A stretch of 64,000 bases of DNA from Enterobacter asburiae (GTDB lineage Bacteria; Pseudomonadota; Gammaproteobacteria; Enterobacterales; Enterobacteriaceae), in assembly GCA_011754535.1 (NCBI GenBank), contig JAAQVN010000001.1, forward strand, positions 3,906,001 through 3,970,000. Reading direction: 5' to 3'. Both the position numbers and the translations under genes were made by a program. How positions within the stretch are numbered: the first letter of the stretch is position 1; each line of letters opens with the position of its first letter. The notes beneath the pieces are model-generated. The model was not told the DNA's origin, searched no databases, and was given only the letters and a program-made list of their open reading frames with translations. This document shows positions 51,100-60,043 of the stretch, one piece after another.

Positions 51100-51786
51100 C
51101 AGCATAAATTCCACGGCATCTGCCGCGTGAATAGCCGCGGTATCAAACACCGGGATGGGGCTTCGTTCGGCCGGCACCAGTAAACCGATCTCCGTGCAGC
51201 CGAAAATCACCCCTTCAGCCCCCTGTTGCGCCAGTTTCTCTATTACGCTCACGTAATACGCACGGGAGGTTTCGCTGAAGGTTCCAAGGCAGAGCTCGTC
51301 GAAGATAATCTGATTGATGCGCGCCCGGTCCTCCTCATCCGGGATCAGGCTTTCTATCCCAAACTCGCTGTGCAAGCGCCCGCGATAGAAATCCTGCTCC
51401 ATGGTGTAACGTGTGCCCAGCAAGGCCACGCGCGACATTCCCGAGGCGCGAATTGCGCGTCCGGTGGCATCCGCGATGTGCAGGAACGGCAGCGAACAGC
51501 GCGCTTCAATGTGCGAGGCCACTTTGTGCATCGTGTTGGTACACAGCAGAATGCCCTGCGCCCCCGCACGCTCCAGCCCCAGCGCGGCATCGGCCAGGAT
51601 CTCCCCCGCTTTATCCCATTCACCGCTCGACTGACAGGCTTCGATTTCATGAAAATCAACGCTGTGCAGCAGCAGGCTCGCGGAGTGCAGGCCGCCCAGA
51701 CGCTGCTTTACGCCTTCGTTAATCAGGCGGTAATAAGGGATAGTCGATTCCCAGCTCATCCCACCTAACAGGCCAATCGTTTTCAT
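51094..51786 (-). CDS. ygeA: Broad-specificity amino-acid racemase YgeA
   Basis: 230 residues. Aspartate/glutamate racemase family, PLP-independent, with the two catalytic cysteines in [10 protein letters not shown] and FGCTEIGLL. Two ATGs are adjacent (51789 and 51786); the AAGGAGG site ends so close to the first that the second is better placed, and it gives the E. coli length. Its E. coli counterpart acts on several amino acids including homoserine. Confidence 0.92.
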   Translation of the reverse strand: MKTIGLLGGMSWESTIPYYRLINEGVKQRLGGLHSASLLLHSVDFHEIEACQSSGEWDKAGEILADAALGLERAGAQGILLCTNTMHKVASHIEARCSLPFLHIADATGRAIRASGMSRVALLGTRYTMEQDFYRGRLHSEFGIESLIPDEEDRARINQIIFDELCLGTFSETSRAYYVSVIEKLAQQGAEGVIFGCTEIGLLVPAERSPIPVFDTAAIHAADAVEFMLS

Positions 51787-51885
51787 CATCCCTCCTTCTC
51801 TGTTTAAGCCAGTGAAGCAAACTTGTGATCCTGTTTCCAGATCTTTGTTGCGTCGTTTTCTTTTTAAGCTGGCCCATATAAATTA

Positions 51886-51904
51886 AATAAAACACCGTTT
51901 TATT
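51886..51904. promoter_or_regulatory. Candidate KdgR operator upstream of kdgF-like gene
   Basis: AATAAAACACCGTTTTATT has perfect 8-bp arms (AATAAAAC/GTTTTATT) around three bases and fits the KdgR box (AAAACA-like halves, GTTTTA-like halves). It sits 16 bases before the cupin gene start, a repressing position. Confidence 0.75.
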
Positions 51905-51919
51905 ATAAAGGGCAAGACC

Positions 51920-52243
51920 ATGTTTATGTTCCACAAAGAGACCGCGTCTGAAGATCTGGGGAACGGCGTTACGCGCCGCGTGCTGGCCCACGGCGGCAGG
52001 ATGATGGCGGTTGAAGTGCATTTTGAGCAGGGTGCAATTGGCCCACTGCATAACCACCCGCACGAACAGTTAACCTATGTTCTCTCCGGCGAGTTTGAAT
52101 TTACGATTGGTGAAGAGAAGCATGTCGTGACGGCGGGAGATACGCTCTACAAAAAACCACATGTTATGCACGGCTGCCTCTGCCTCAGGGCCGGCACGCT
52201 GCTGGACACCTTTACGCCTGTCCGCGAGGATTTCCTGAAATAA
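51920..52243 (+). CDS. kdgF: Cupin domain protein, KdgF-like
   Basis: 107 residues, a single cupin barrel. Metal ligands are seen in HNHPHEQLTYVLSG, with the second cupin motif around GDTLYKKPHVMHGC. The pattern and length fit KdgF, which turns linear unsaturated uronate from pectin or alginate breakdown into 5-keto-4-deoxyuronate, the substrate of KduI. kduI and kduD lie 4-5 kb away and share KdgR-like sites, which supports this. Absent from this place in K-12. Gene symbol is by similarity and context, not proof. Confidence 0.8.
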   Translation: MFMFHKETASEDLGNGVTRRVLAHGGRMMAVEVHFEQGAIGPLHNHPHEQLTYVLSGEFEFTIGEEKHVVTAGDTLYKKPHVMHGCLCLRAGTLLDTFTPVREDFLK

Positions 52244-52267
52244 AAAAGGCGCTGTTTCAGCGCCTTT
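52242..52267. terminator. Bidirectional terminator between kdgF and wzz
   Basis: AAAAAAGGCGCTG, TTT and CAGCGCCTTT; usable on both strands, between convergent genes. Confidence 0.88.
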
Positions 52268-52281
52268 CCTGTATGCAGAAT

Positions 52282-53406
52282 TTATTCCGTTACCGGCTCT
52301 GGCAATGGGTTTCGGCTGAGCATGGCCTCACGCAGTAACACGCTGCCGCAGGCAAACAGAGCGCCAAGGATCGCTGCCAGAATGACAATCATCCCTTTGC
52401 CCGGGCCGTCTTTTTTCACTGGCATCGATGGCGAAAGCTGATACCTGAATGGCTCAAGCTTAACGTCTGCAAAGGAGAGTTTTTTCAGCTGCGCCAGGTA
52501 ATATTCCCGGTTCTGGAAATCCGCGTTCAGCTCCGTCACGTCCTTGAGATTTTTTTCAATCTTTAGCTTTTGCGCGATACCGTCAGCCCCGAGCGCAACG
52601 GAGTAATCCGGATCGTCTTTTACCGCCTGTCCGTTGCTGTACACGGGCTTCTTAATGCCCGCGGCATTCGCCACTTCCAGCGAATAATTCAGCCGCTGCA
52701 GGTTGGTGTTGTGCACATTGGTCAGACGAACGCGGTCGAGCGCCAGCTGCTGTTCTACCTCGTTCGTTTTGAGGGCGATCTGATTGCGGATATTTTGCAC
52801 CGTCTCTTTCTCAACAATTGCCGAGATATAGTCGATATACCCCTCCAGGACGGATTGGGCATCGGCTGCGGTCGGCGCGGTGAAGCTCAATGTCCAGGAG
52901 ACGAAAGGCGATTTATCCGCGTCTTTTCCCTGAACATCATTCACCGCTTTCATTCTGTCTGCGATATTAACAACCGCACGGTGCAGTTCAAGCGGGTCCA
53001 CTTCCGTATTCTTAAGCTGCGCCATCACGTAAGGGGAAGAGGTCATATACTCTTCGAGCAATGACTGTGACTGGAATTTTTTAATAAACAGGTCAAAGAC
53101 TTCCTGACGGGTGACCGGCACCTTCACGTCAAGAACCTGCAGCGCAACCATCATCTGGCGCAGCGGGTTCCACTGTGTCTGTTCCGCCGGAGTGATCACC
53201 GCTTTACTGGTCCATTTTTGCGGCAGTAGAAGCGCAATTGCCAGACCTGCCAGCGCGAAAACAAAGATAATGGTGGCAATACGTTTTTTCGCGGTAATCA
53301 GAACATCTAACAGACCCAGAAGATCGATCTCTTTTGAACTGACTGCTGGGGGGGCATATGAGGGAAAATCGAGGTCCGTTTTTTTCTTGATATCCATTGC
53401 TGACAT
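52282..53406 (-). CDS. wzz(fepE): LPS O-antigen length regulator Wzz(fepE)
   Basis: 374 residues. Polysaccharide co-polymerase: N-terminal helix (about 40-62, ATIIFVFALAGLAIALLL), a long periplasmic alpha-helical domain, and a C-terminal helix (about 335-360) preceded by the proline-rich YQLSPSMPVKKDGPGK. It closely follows E. coli FepE (377 residues; shared NAAGIKKPVYSNGQAVKDDP). FepE sets very long O-antigen chains. In K-12 it is beside entF/fepC; here it stands alone between kdgF and araE, with no O-antigen genes near. Confidence 0.88.
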   Translation of the reverse strand: MSAMDIKKKTDLDFPSYAPPAVSSKEIDLLGLLDVLITAKKRIATIIFVFALAGLAIALLLPQKWTSKAVITPAEQTQWNPLRQMMVALQVLDVKVPVTRQEVFDLFIKKFQSQSLLEEYMTSSPYVMAQLKNTEVDPLELHRAVVNIADRMKAVNDVQGKDADKSPFVSWTLSFTAPTAADAQSVLEGYIDYISAIVEKETVQNIRNQIALKTNEVEQQLALDRVRLTNVHNTNLQRLNYSLEVANAAGIKKPVYSNGQAVKDDPDYSVALGADGIAQKLKIEKNLKDVTELNADFQNREYYLAQLKKLSFADVKLEPFRYQLSPSMPVKKDGPGKGMIVILAAILGALFACGSVLLREAMLSRNPLPEPVTE

Positions 53407-53559
53407 AACCGTTCTTCTGTTTCGGGTGCAGTAAATTCCTGCCGGATGAGTTCAGTTGCCCGATAATACAAGAAACTAAGAATAATCTGAATGCGAGAAT
53501 GGACTATCTGAGAGATTGCTATCAAAGTTGGTAGTTATTAAGCATCACGCTAACAAAAC

Positions 53560-53585
53560 GCCGGGTGGCGCTGCGCTTACCCGGC
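53560..53585. repeat. REP-like palindrome
   Basis: GCCGGGTGGCGCTGCGC followed by TTACCCGGC, between araE and wzz. Close copy of the unit at 931-958. Confidence 0.8.
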
Positions 53586-53593
53586 ATTACCCC

Positions 53594-55009
53594 TTACACG
53601 CCGATATTTCGCAGTTTCTCCCCGCTCATCAGCTTGCGTTCAATATGCTCCAGCGTCACGCCTTTGGTTTCTGGAATTAGCCAGAATGTGACGCCAATAA
53701 ATGCCACGTTCAGCACCGTGTAGAGCCAGAAGGTTCCCGCCGCGCCAATCGCATCCAGCAGCGTCAGGAAGGTCGCGCCGATGATCATGTTCGATACCCA
53801 GTTGGTGGTGGTGGAACAGGTGATACCAAAATCGCGACATTTCAGCGGCTGAATTTCAGAGCACAGGATCCACACCACCGGCGCGGCGCTCATCGCGTAG
53901 CCAGCGATGCACATCATGGTCATGCCCACGGAGAGCCATGAGAGGCCACTGGACGCCGTGCCGTTATCAAACTGCATCAGGCAGTAGCCGAGGATCAGCG
54001 TACCGAGCGCCATCACGCTGAAGCCAATTTTCAGCGCTGGCTTACGTCCGGCTTTATCGACGGTGAACACCGCAATAAAGGTGGCGAACATAAAGGTGAG
54101 CCCCACCACCAGCGTGGCGATCATCTGCTGTTCGGTGGTGGTAAAACCGGCCATTTTGAAGATGCGCGGCGCGTAGTACATGATGATGTTCATCCCGGTG
54201 AACTGCTGCATCGCCTGGAGCAACATCCCGAGAAATACCGCGCGGCGCACGTTGCGGTTAACCTTGAACAATGACCAGCCGCCCTGCTTCAGCTTCAGGC
54301 TTTCGCGGATCTCGTTCAGCTCTTCACGCGCTTTCTCAGACGTGTCGCGCAGCATACGCAGCACCTCTTCCGCCTCCACGTGACGCCCTTTTTGCGCCAG
54401 CCAGCGCGGGCTGTTCGGCAGGAAAATCACTAATACAATCAACACAACCGCAGGCAGCGCCAGCACACCGAGCATCGCCCGCCAGTTACCGCTGTAGCTG
54501 AAGTACGTATCGGACAGGAACGCCAGCACGATGCCCAGCGTCACCATCAGCTGGTACATGCTGATCATCTTGCCGCGCACGTTCTCGCTCGCCATTTCGG
54601 AGAGATACAGCGGTGCGGTGTAGGAGGCGATCCCCACCGCCACGCCCAGCAGCACGCGGGAGAGGAGCAGCACTTCAACGTTGGTGGCAAACGCCGAACC
54701 AATGGATCCGGCAACAAACAGGACCGCCCCGACCATCAGGCTGTATTTGCGCCCGAGGCGGAACGAAAGCCAGCCGTTAAACAGCGCGCCGATGGCCGCG
54801 CCGAGCATCATGCTGCTCACCACCCACTCCTGCAGGCGGTTACTCAGCGTAAAGTGATCGGTAATAAACGGCAGCGCACCGGCGATAACGCCGATATCCA
54901 GGCCAAACAGTAAACCGGCCACGGCTGCCGCAATGGAGACAAACTGGTTCATGCGGCGGGTATCGCGCAGCGCAGCGGGCAACAGGTTAGAGTCATTTAT
55001 AGATGTCAT
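53594..55009 (-). CDS. araE: Arabinose-proton symporter AraE
   Basis: 471 residues (E. coli 472). Sugar porter branch of the MFS with twelve membrane segments; [18 protein letters not shown] opens it and RLGRKYS and [11 protein letters not shown] are the internal repeats' loops. Imports L-arabinose with protons. The upstream region has an AraC half-site and CRP sites. The araBAD and araC genes are not in this window. It is next to the KdgR-type genes kduD/kduI as in K-12. Confidence 0.96.
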   Translation of the reverse strand: MTSINDSNLLPAALRDTRRMNQFVSIAAAVAGLLFGLDIGVIAGALPFITDHFTLSNRLQEWVVSSMMLGAAIGALFNGWLSFRLGRKYSLMVGAVLFVAGSIGSAFATNVEVLLLSRVLLGVAVGIASYTAPLYLSEMASENVRGKMISMYQLMVTLGIVLAFLSDTYFSYSGNWRAMLGVLALPAVVLIVLVIFLPNSPRWLAQKGRHVEAEEVLRMLRDTSEKAREELNEIRESLKLKQGGWSLFKVNRNVRRAVFLGMLLQAMQQFTGMNIIMYYAPRIFKMAGFTTTEQQMIATLVVGLTFMFATFIAVFTVDKAGRKPALKIGFSVMALGTLILGYCLMQFDNGTASSGLSWLSVGMTMMCIAGYAMSAAPVVWILCSEIQPLKCRDFGITCSTTTNWVSNMIIGATFLTLLDAIGAAGTFWLYTVLNVAFIGVTFWLIPETKGVTLEHIERKLMSGEKLRNIGV

Positions 55010-55070
55010 ATTTTTCCTGCCTCAACAGCAAAATTCGTTAAGTGAAATTACGAGATAGCGGGGAAAAGTG

Positions 55071-55137
55071 TCAGGCCGGAATTCGTGAAGATATGGATTA
55101 TTTCGCTATGGCATAGCGATCTGTGATGGACATTACA
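55071..55137 (-). promoter_or_regulatory. araE control region: AraC half-sites and CRP site
   Basis: On the minus strand TAGCGAAATAATCCATA (55092-55108) matches the AraC half-site consensus TAGC-N7-TCCATA exactly. A weaker half-site with the CC..CCTG pattern follows 21 bases on (55071-55087), the araI1-araI2 spacing. TGTGATGGACATTACA at 55122-55137 fits CRP (TGTGA-N6-TCACA, nine of ten). A second CRP-like site, TGTGATGGCGGTCATC, is at 55201-55216. araE is known to be activated by AraC-arabinose and CRP. Confidence 0.75.
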
Positions 55138-55277
55138 ATTTCAACCAATGCTGGATAATCACCTTATTTTACTAATACATTAATTTTTCAGTAATAAAAG
55201 TGTGATGGCGGTCATCTATGATTTTTCAGTATGGATTTTTCGTGTTTATCAATATGGACTTTGGCAAATTTTAAGCA

Positions 55278-55308
55278 AAAAAAACCTCCGCCGAAGAGCA
55301 GAGGTATT
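55278..55308 (-). terminator. kduD terminator
   Basis: On the minus strand, ACCTCTGCTCTTCGGCGGAG followed by G and eight T; stem ACCTCTGC/GCGGAGGT with one G-T type pair. Confidence 0.85.
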
Positions 55309-55322
55309 TGTCATAAGTGGGT

Positions 55323-56084
55323 CTATCGCGCCAGCCAGCCGCCATCAACCGCGACGGTATAACCATTGATATAGTCCGATGCAGGGGAAGCCAGGAACAC
55401 AACCGGCCCCATCAGATCGCTCGGAAGCCCCCAGCGGCCAGCCGGAATACGCTCAAGGATCGCCGCACTGCGCTCTTCGTCCGCCCGCAGCTGCTGGGTA
55501 TTGTTAGTGGCCATATAGCCCGGCGCAATCGCGTTGACGTTGATGTTGTGCTGCGCCCATTCGTTCGCCAGCAGGCGGGTCACGCCCATCACCGCGCTTT
55601 TTGACGCGGTGTAAGACGGCACGCGGATGCCGCCCTGGAAGGAGAGCATCGAAGCGATATTAATGATTTTGCCGCCTTTCCCCTGGGCGATGAAGTGCTT
55701 CGCCGCCGCCTGAGACATAAAGAACACGCTCTTGATGTTCAGGTTCATGACGTCGTCCCAGTCGGTCTCGCTGAAGTTAATCGCGTCTTCACGGCGGATC
55801 AGCCCCGCGTTGTTGACCAGAATGTCGATATGGCCAAACTCCGCCACGGCGCGATCCAGCAGGTCCGGAATGGCGTCGATTTTACGCAGGTCGGCGGTCA
55901 GGCTGAGAAAACGACGGCCCAGCGCGGTCACGCGTTCAATCGTTTCCGTGGGCTCAACAATGTTAATCCCGACGATGTCGCAGCCCGCTTCCGCCAGGCC
56001 TAACGCCATCCCCTGGCCCAGCCCGGTGTCACAACCGGAAACCACAGCCACTTTACCCTGCAGAGAGAATGCATCCAGAATCAT
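55323..56084 (-). CDS. kduD: 2-dehydro-3-deoxy-D-gluconate 5-dehydrogenase KduD
   Basis: 253 residues, short-chain dehydrogenase. Rossmann loop GCDTGLGQGMALG and catalytic Tyr-Lys in VPSYTASKSAVMG. It reduces 2,5-diketo-3-deoxygluconate made by KduI to KDG. It starts 63 bases after the kduI stop, in the same operon. Same length as E. coli. Confidence 0.95.
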   Translation of the reverse strand: MILDAFSLQGKVAVVSGCDTGLGQGMALGLAEAGCDIVGINIVEPTETIERVTALGRRFLSLTADLRKIDAIPDLLDRAVAEFGHIDILVNNAGLIRREDAINFSETDWDDVMNLNIKSVFFMSQAAAKHFIAQGKGGKIINIASMLSFQGGIRVPSYTASKSAVMGVTRLLANEWAQHNINVNAIAPGYMATNNTQQLRADEERSAAILERIPAGRWGLPSDLMGPVVFLASPASDYINGYTVAVDGGWLAR

Positions 56085-56147
56085 GTTTGTTCCTTACTCT
56101 TTCAGCGCCTGTCACCAACAGGCAGATTGATACTTAGCTGCCCGCGA

Positions 56148-56984
56148 CTAGCGCAGATCCTTAACAGCGACGTGGTCCATGTCATCGAAGACCTGGTTTT
56201 CTCCAACCATACCCCAGATGAAGGTATAGGCTTTTGTCCCCACGCCGGAGTGAATAGACCAGCTGGGTGAAATGACCGCCTGCTCGTTATGCATGACGAT
56301 ATGGCGCGTCTCCTGCGGCTGTCCCATCATGTGGAACACGCAGGCATCGTCGTCCATGTTGAAGTAGAAGTAGACTTCCATGCGGCGCTCATGGGTATGG
56401 CACGGCATGGTGTTCCACAGGTTGCCCGGAGCCAGTTCGGTCAGCCCCATGCTGAGCTGGCAGGTTTCCAGCACATCCGGAACGAAGTATTTATTGATGG
56501 TACGGCGGTTGCTGGTGAGGTTATCGCCCAGCGTCACGGGCGCAACGTCGGCTGGCGTCACTTTTTTGGTTGGATAAGCGGTGTGCGCGGGGGCGCAGTT
56601 GTAGTAAAACTTTGCGGGCTTAGCGCCGTCGATGCTGGCAAAGACCACCTCTTTCGCCCCTTTGCCGACGTACAGCCCGTCTCGGTGGCCAATCTCGTAG
56701 CACTGGCCGTCCACGGTAATCGTGCCCGGCCCGCCGATATTAATCACGCCCAGTTCACGACGCTCCAGGAAGTAGCTGACGCCCAGCTGCTTGCCCACTT
56801 CGCCGCCCACTGAGACGGTTTTCGCCACCGGCATAATGCCGCCCACAATAATGCGGTCGATGTGGCTATAGACCATGGTGTACGTGTCGGCTTCGAACAC
56901 CTGCTCAATTAAAAACTCGCTGCGCAGCCCCTGAGTATCCAGCGTTTTGGCGTGCGCGCTGTGAATGCTTTGTCTGACGTCCAC
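56148..56984 (-). CDS. kduI: 5-dehydro-4-deoxy-D-glucuronate isomerase KduI
   Basis: 278 residues, exact E. coli length. Zinc cupin isomerase turning 5-keto-4-deoxyuronate into 2,5-diketo-3-deoxygluconate. Metal ligands lie in [15 protein letters not shown]. With the KdgF-like cupin and KduD it makes a three-step path from unsaturated uronates to KDG. First gene of kduI-kduD; two KdgR-like sites lie upstream. Confidence 0.95.
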   Translation of the reverse strand: MDVRQSIHSAHAKTLDTQGLRSEFLIEQVFEADTYTMVYSHIDRIIVGGIMPVAKTVSVGGEVGKQLGVSYFLERRELGVINIGGPGTITVDGQCYEIGHRDGLYVGKGAKEVVFASIDGAKPAKFYYNCAPAHTAYPTKKVTPADVAPVTLGDNLTSNRRTINKYFVPDVLETCQLSMGLTELAPGNLWNTMPCHTHERRMEVYFYFNMDDDACVFHMMGQPQETRHIVMHNEQAVISPSWSIHSGVGTKAYTFIWGMVGENQVFDDMDHVAVKDLR

Positions 56985-57026
56985 GGTAACCTCCAGATGT
57001 GGTCATTCCCGAAAGAAGAAAATAAA

Positions 57027-57111
57027 CGAAACAGCGTTCCGTTTTTCATTATGAGCACATACTAGCGGCAGAAAATAGGCTTTTCAACCCAACTTAAAAC
57101 AACGTTTCATT
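57027..57111. promoter_or_regulatory. Candidate KdgR sites upstream of kduI
   Basis: CGAAACAGCGTTCCG at 57027-57041 and TTAAAACAACGTTTCATT at 57094-57111 both resemble the KdgR box (TGAAACA-YRTTTCA type). They lie about 43 and 110 bases before the kduI start. The second is the stronger match. Both also share halves with the box at 51886 before kdgF. Confidence 0.65.
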
Positions 57112-57178
57112 TTTTATTTTATTTATAGCGGAAATGACGTTCGGATCACGATAAATACGCCAGGCAAAAACAGCGCCA

Positions 57179-57209
57179 TAAAAAAACCTCCCGAAGGAGG
57201 TTTTTTTAA
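57179..57209. terminator. yqeF terminator (bidirectional form)
   Basis: AAAAAACCTCC, CGAA and GGAGGTTTTTTT; strong stem with A- and T-runs on both sides, just past the yqeF stop on the minus strand. Confidence 0.88.
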
Positions 57210-57219
57210 TGAGGTAAGA

Positions 57220-58398
57220 TTAGCGCTCGATGGCCAGCGCCACCCCTTGTCCGCCGCCTATACAGAGAGTAGCAATCCCTTTGCGGGCGTTTCGCTTTTT
57301 CATTTCGTGGACCAGGGAGACCAGGATTCGGCAACCGGACGCACCGATGGGATGCCCCAGCGCAATGGCCCCGCCGTTTACGTTGACCCGCAGCGGATCC
57401 CACTCCAGCATTTTGCCGACCGAGATCGCCTGCGCGGCAAAGGCTTCGTTCACTTCAATCAGATCCACATCAGAAAGCTGCCACCCTGCGCGATCCAGGC
57501 AGCGGCGGGTAGCGTAGACCGGCGCGATCCCCATTAACGCAGGATCCACGCCCACGCTGGCAAATGCCTTAATGCGGGCCAGCACGGGGAGATCGAGTTC
57601 AAGGGCTTTGCTTTCACTCATCATCATGACGGCCGCGGCGCCGTCGTTAATGGAAGAGGCATTTCCCGCCGTGACCGAGCCCTGGGTCTCAAACGCGGGA
57701 TTCAGTCTTGCCAGGCCTTCAGCACTGGCATCGGTGCGCGGCTGTTCATCGGTATCTATAACGATAACCTCACCGTTCTGACGCTGTGTGCTGACCGGGA
57801 CAATCTCGTCGCGAAAACGACCGGAATCAATCGCGGCACGCGCTTTTTGCTGCGAACTTAGCGCATAGGCGTCCTGCAGTTCGCGGCTGATGCCGTACTC
57901 GCGCGCCAGATTTTCTGCCGTCACGCCCATATGATAGTCGTTGAACGCATCCCACAGCCCGTCATGCACGAGGCTGTCGAGCAGCTGGCTGTTGCCCAGT
58001 TGCGCGCCGGTACGGCTGTCGGTCAGAACGTGCGGCGCGCGGCTCATGTTCTCTTGTCCACCAGCAATAACCACATCCGCTTCACCGCACTGAATGGCCT
58101 GGGTGGCGAGATGCAGCGCTTTTAATCCTGAACCACAGACGTCGTTAATGGTGATGGCGGATACGGTATTGGGCAACCCGCCCTTCAGCGCCGCCTGGCG
58201 CGCAGGGTTCTGCCCGGCTCCGGCCGTGAGAACCTGCCCCAGGATCACTTCATCAACTTCATGTGCGGCGATCCCGCTACGTTCCACCAGCGCTTTAACT
58301 ACCACGCTGCCCAGGTCAACCGCCGAGTGACGCGCAAGCGCTCCCTGAAAACAGCCGATAGCCGTACGCAACGCACCCACTATTACGACATCTTTCAT
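57220..58398 (-). CDS. yqeF: Acetyl-CoA acetyltransferase (thiolase) YqeF
   Basis: 392 residues from the ATG at 58398 (E. coli 393); eight upstream in-frame codons from 58422 are unlikely. Thiolase II fold. The acyl-accepting Cys88 is in ITINDVCGSGLKA, the His is in GHPIGASG and the second Cys in LCIGGGQG. It joins or splits acetyl-CoA units; its physiological role is not settled, AtoB being the known acetoacetate enzyme. Confidence 0.93.
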   Translation of the reverse strand: MKDVVIVGALRTAIGCFQGALARHSAVDLGSVVVKALVERSGIAAHEVDEVILGQVLTAGAGQNPARQAALKGGLPNTVSAITINDVCGSGLKALHLATQAIQCGEADVVIAGGQENMSRAPHVLTDSRTGAQLGNSQLLDSLVHDGLWDAFNDYHMGVTAENLAREYGISRELQDAYALSSQQKARAAIDSGRFRDEIVPVSTQRQNGEVIVIDTDEQPRTDASAEGLARLNPAFETQGSVTAGNASSINDGAAAVMMMSESKALELDLPVLARIKAFASVGVDPALMGIAPVYATRRCLDRAGWQLSDVDLIEVNEAFAAQAISVGKMLEWDPLRVNVNGGAIALGHPIGASGCRILVSLVHEMKKRNARKGIATLCIGGGQGVALAIER

Positions 58399-58491
58399 CA
58401 CGACCTCTGTGTTAAATGACATGACGATAGTAGAGGATTGTTACTGGCAATTATCTTAATTGTTTAAAAATAGTGAGTTTAATCACAAGGA

Positions 58492-59358
58492 TTAGCGCGC
58501 ATCCTGCAGATACTGCCGCAGCCAGCTTCCGGCAACACCGGGCGGGGATCGTTTATTCCACAGCAAATCGATGCCGATCGCCCTTGGCCAGCCGGGAACA
58601 TTGAGCTGTACCAGCGATTTCGCCGCGGCGAATTCATCCACCAGGGCGCACGGCAGCACGCACCAGCCGAAACCCTGGACGGCCATACTCAGCAGTAACA
58701 GGTAGTTCGGCGCTGACCAGACGGGCCCCCGAGCAATCTCAGCCTCGCGCTCAAGGTAGGTGCTGAGCCTCAGCTCCCGCCAGCCGTGCAGCTCGTCGCT
58801 CTGCACCTCGTGTTGCCCGGCGAGCGGGTGCGTGGTCGCGACATATATCGCCATTCGGGTCTGCACCGGCAGCCGGGTGGCGCCAATATCCGTAGGATAA
58901 CTGTCTCGCGCTTCCGTCAGACCCACCTGCGCGCGCTCCTTTTGCAGCAGATCGATCACGTCTTCTTCCTCGCCAATCAGACATTCGAATTCCGTATGGG
59001 GAAAGCGGGCGTCAAACTGCTTCATCAGATCTTCCAGCACGTCCGGGTTGAGGGTATCGGAAAGGACAAACGTCAAACGCGCTTCGGTTCGTGCCGTTAA
59101 CGACACCGCCAGCTCATCAAGCCGCGTGCTGGCGGCGAGGATGGCCTGCACGTAGCCCAACACCTGTTCCCCCTGGACCGTTAGCACCGGCTGCCGCGCC
59201 GAGCGGTCAAACAGTTCGAAACCCAGATCGGCCTCAAGATTGGCAATGGAGGTGCTGATCGTCGACTGGCTTTTACGCAGCCGGCGCGCGGCAGCAGAGA
59301 AAGAGCCTGCCGCAACGGTCTCAACAAACGCGGTAAGGGCTTCAGGTGAATAGCGCAT
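58492..59358 (-). CDS. LysR family transcriptional regulator
   Basis: 288 residues. N-terminal helix-turn-helix at about residues 17-40 (GSFSAAARRLRKSQSTISTS), followed by a LysR substrate domain. Divergent from the PACE efflux gene with 104 bases between the starts, a layout typical of PACE pairs, so it probably regulates that gene; the inducer is unknown. Not at this place in K-12. Confidence 0.85.
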   Translation of the reverse strand: MRYSPEALTAFVETVAAGSFSAAARRLRKSQSTISTSIANLEADLGFELFDRSARQPVLTVQGEQVLGYVQAILAASTRLDELAVSLTARTEARLTFVLSDTLNPDVLEDLMKQFDARFPHTEFECLIGEEEDVIDLLQKERAQVGLTEARDSYPTDIGATRLPVQTRMAIYVATTHPLAGQHEVQSDELHGWRELRLSTYLEREAEIARGPVWSAPNYLLLLSMAVQGFGWCVLPCALVDEFAAAKSLVQLNVPGWPRAIGIDLLWNKRSPPGVAGSWLRQYLQDAR

Positions 59359-59375
59359 AACCTATCTACTTTATC

Positions 59376-59388
59376 GATGGATACCATC
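59376..59388. promoter_or_regulatory. Palindrome between the LysR regulator and PACE genes
   Basis: GATGG-ATA-CCATC is a perfect 5-bp-arm inverted repeat, 18 bases from the regulator start codon and 75 from the PACE start. Placement and shape make it a candidate LysR-type operator; it could also be chance. Confidence 0.45.
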
Positions 59389-59462
59389 TTTAATATATCA
59401 GCTTTAGCGATAAAAATAGGCTGCATCAACGCCCATACCGGCGAATTAATGAGGTCTACACT

Positions 59463-59924
59463 ATGCAACACCAGGATGTACTCCAACGTAAGCTGCCGGA
59501 GCGGATCTTCCACGCTGTCTGTTTCGAAGGGATTGCCACGGCAATTCTCGCCCCGACGGCGGCGTGGCTGATGCAGCGCTCCGTGGTGGAGATGGGCGGG
59601 TTAACCATTATCCTGGCTACCACCGCCATGCTCTGGAACATTATCTATAACTTCGGCTTCGACCGTTTCTGGCCTGTCCAGCGCGTAAAACGTACGGCAA
59701 AAGTGCGTGCGCTGCACGCCCTGGGGTTCGAATGCGGGTTTATTGTGATTGGCGTGTCGATTGTCGCCGCCGTGCTGGGCGTGACCCTGCTTCAGGCATT
59801 CACACTGGAAATAGGTTTCTTCCTGTTCTTCCTGCCGTACACCATGTTCTATAACTGGGCATACGATAACCTGCGCGAGAAATTTCTTAAGCGCCGCCAG
59901 CAACGACGCGCTCTGGCAGGCTAA
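59463..59924 (+). CDS. PACE family efflux transporter
   Basis: 153 residues, four membrane segments in two tandem bacterial transmembrane pairs. The PACE motifs are all there: RIFHAVCFEG (14-23, with the Glu of the proton site), WNIIYNFGFD (58-67), RALHALGFE (82-90) and FYNWAYD (129-135). The family (AceI of Acinetobacter) exports chlorhexidine, acriflavine and short diamines. Substrate of this one unknown. GAGGT ribosome site before the ATG. Divergent LysR gene beside it. Confidence 0.88.
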   Translation: MQHQDVLQRKLPERIFHAVCFEGIATAILAPTAAWLMQRSVVEMGGLTIILATTAMLWNIIYNFGFDRFWPVQRVKRTAKVRALHALGFECGFIVIGVSIVAAVLGVTLLQAFTLEIGFFLFFLPYTMFYNWAYDNLREKFLKRRQQRRALAG

Positions 59925-60043
59925 ACTCACGCTGGCCGGACGCCCGTTCCGACCAAACTCCGTCGAAGCAACTGCGCTCTTCAGGCATAACTATGGTAAA
60001 TTGCACGCCATTCTGATGGTTTGTTAGTTGAAACGTTGCTCTA

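Noticed and set aside
55226..55258. Two TCCATA copies (minus strand) as an extra AraC pair far upstream of araE
   Set aside because: They are 23 rather than 21 bases apart and lack the TAGC part of the half-site.
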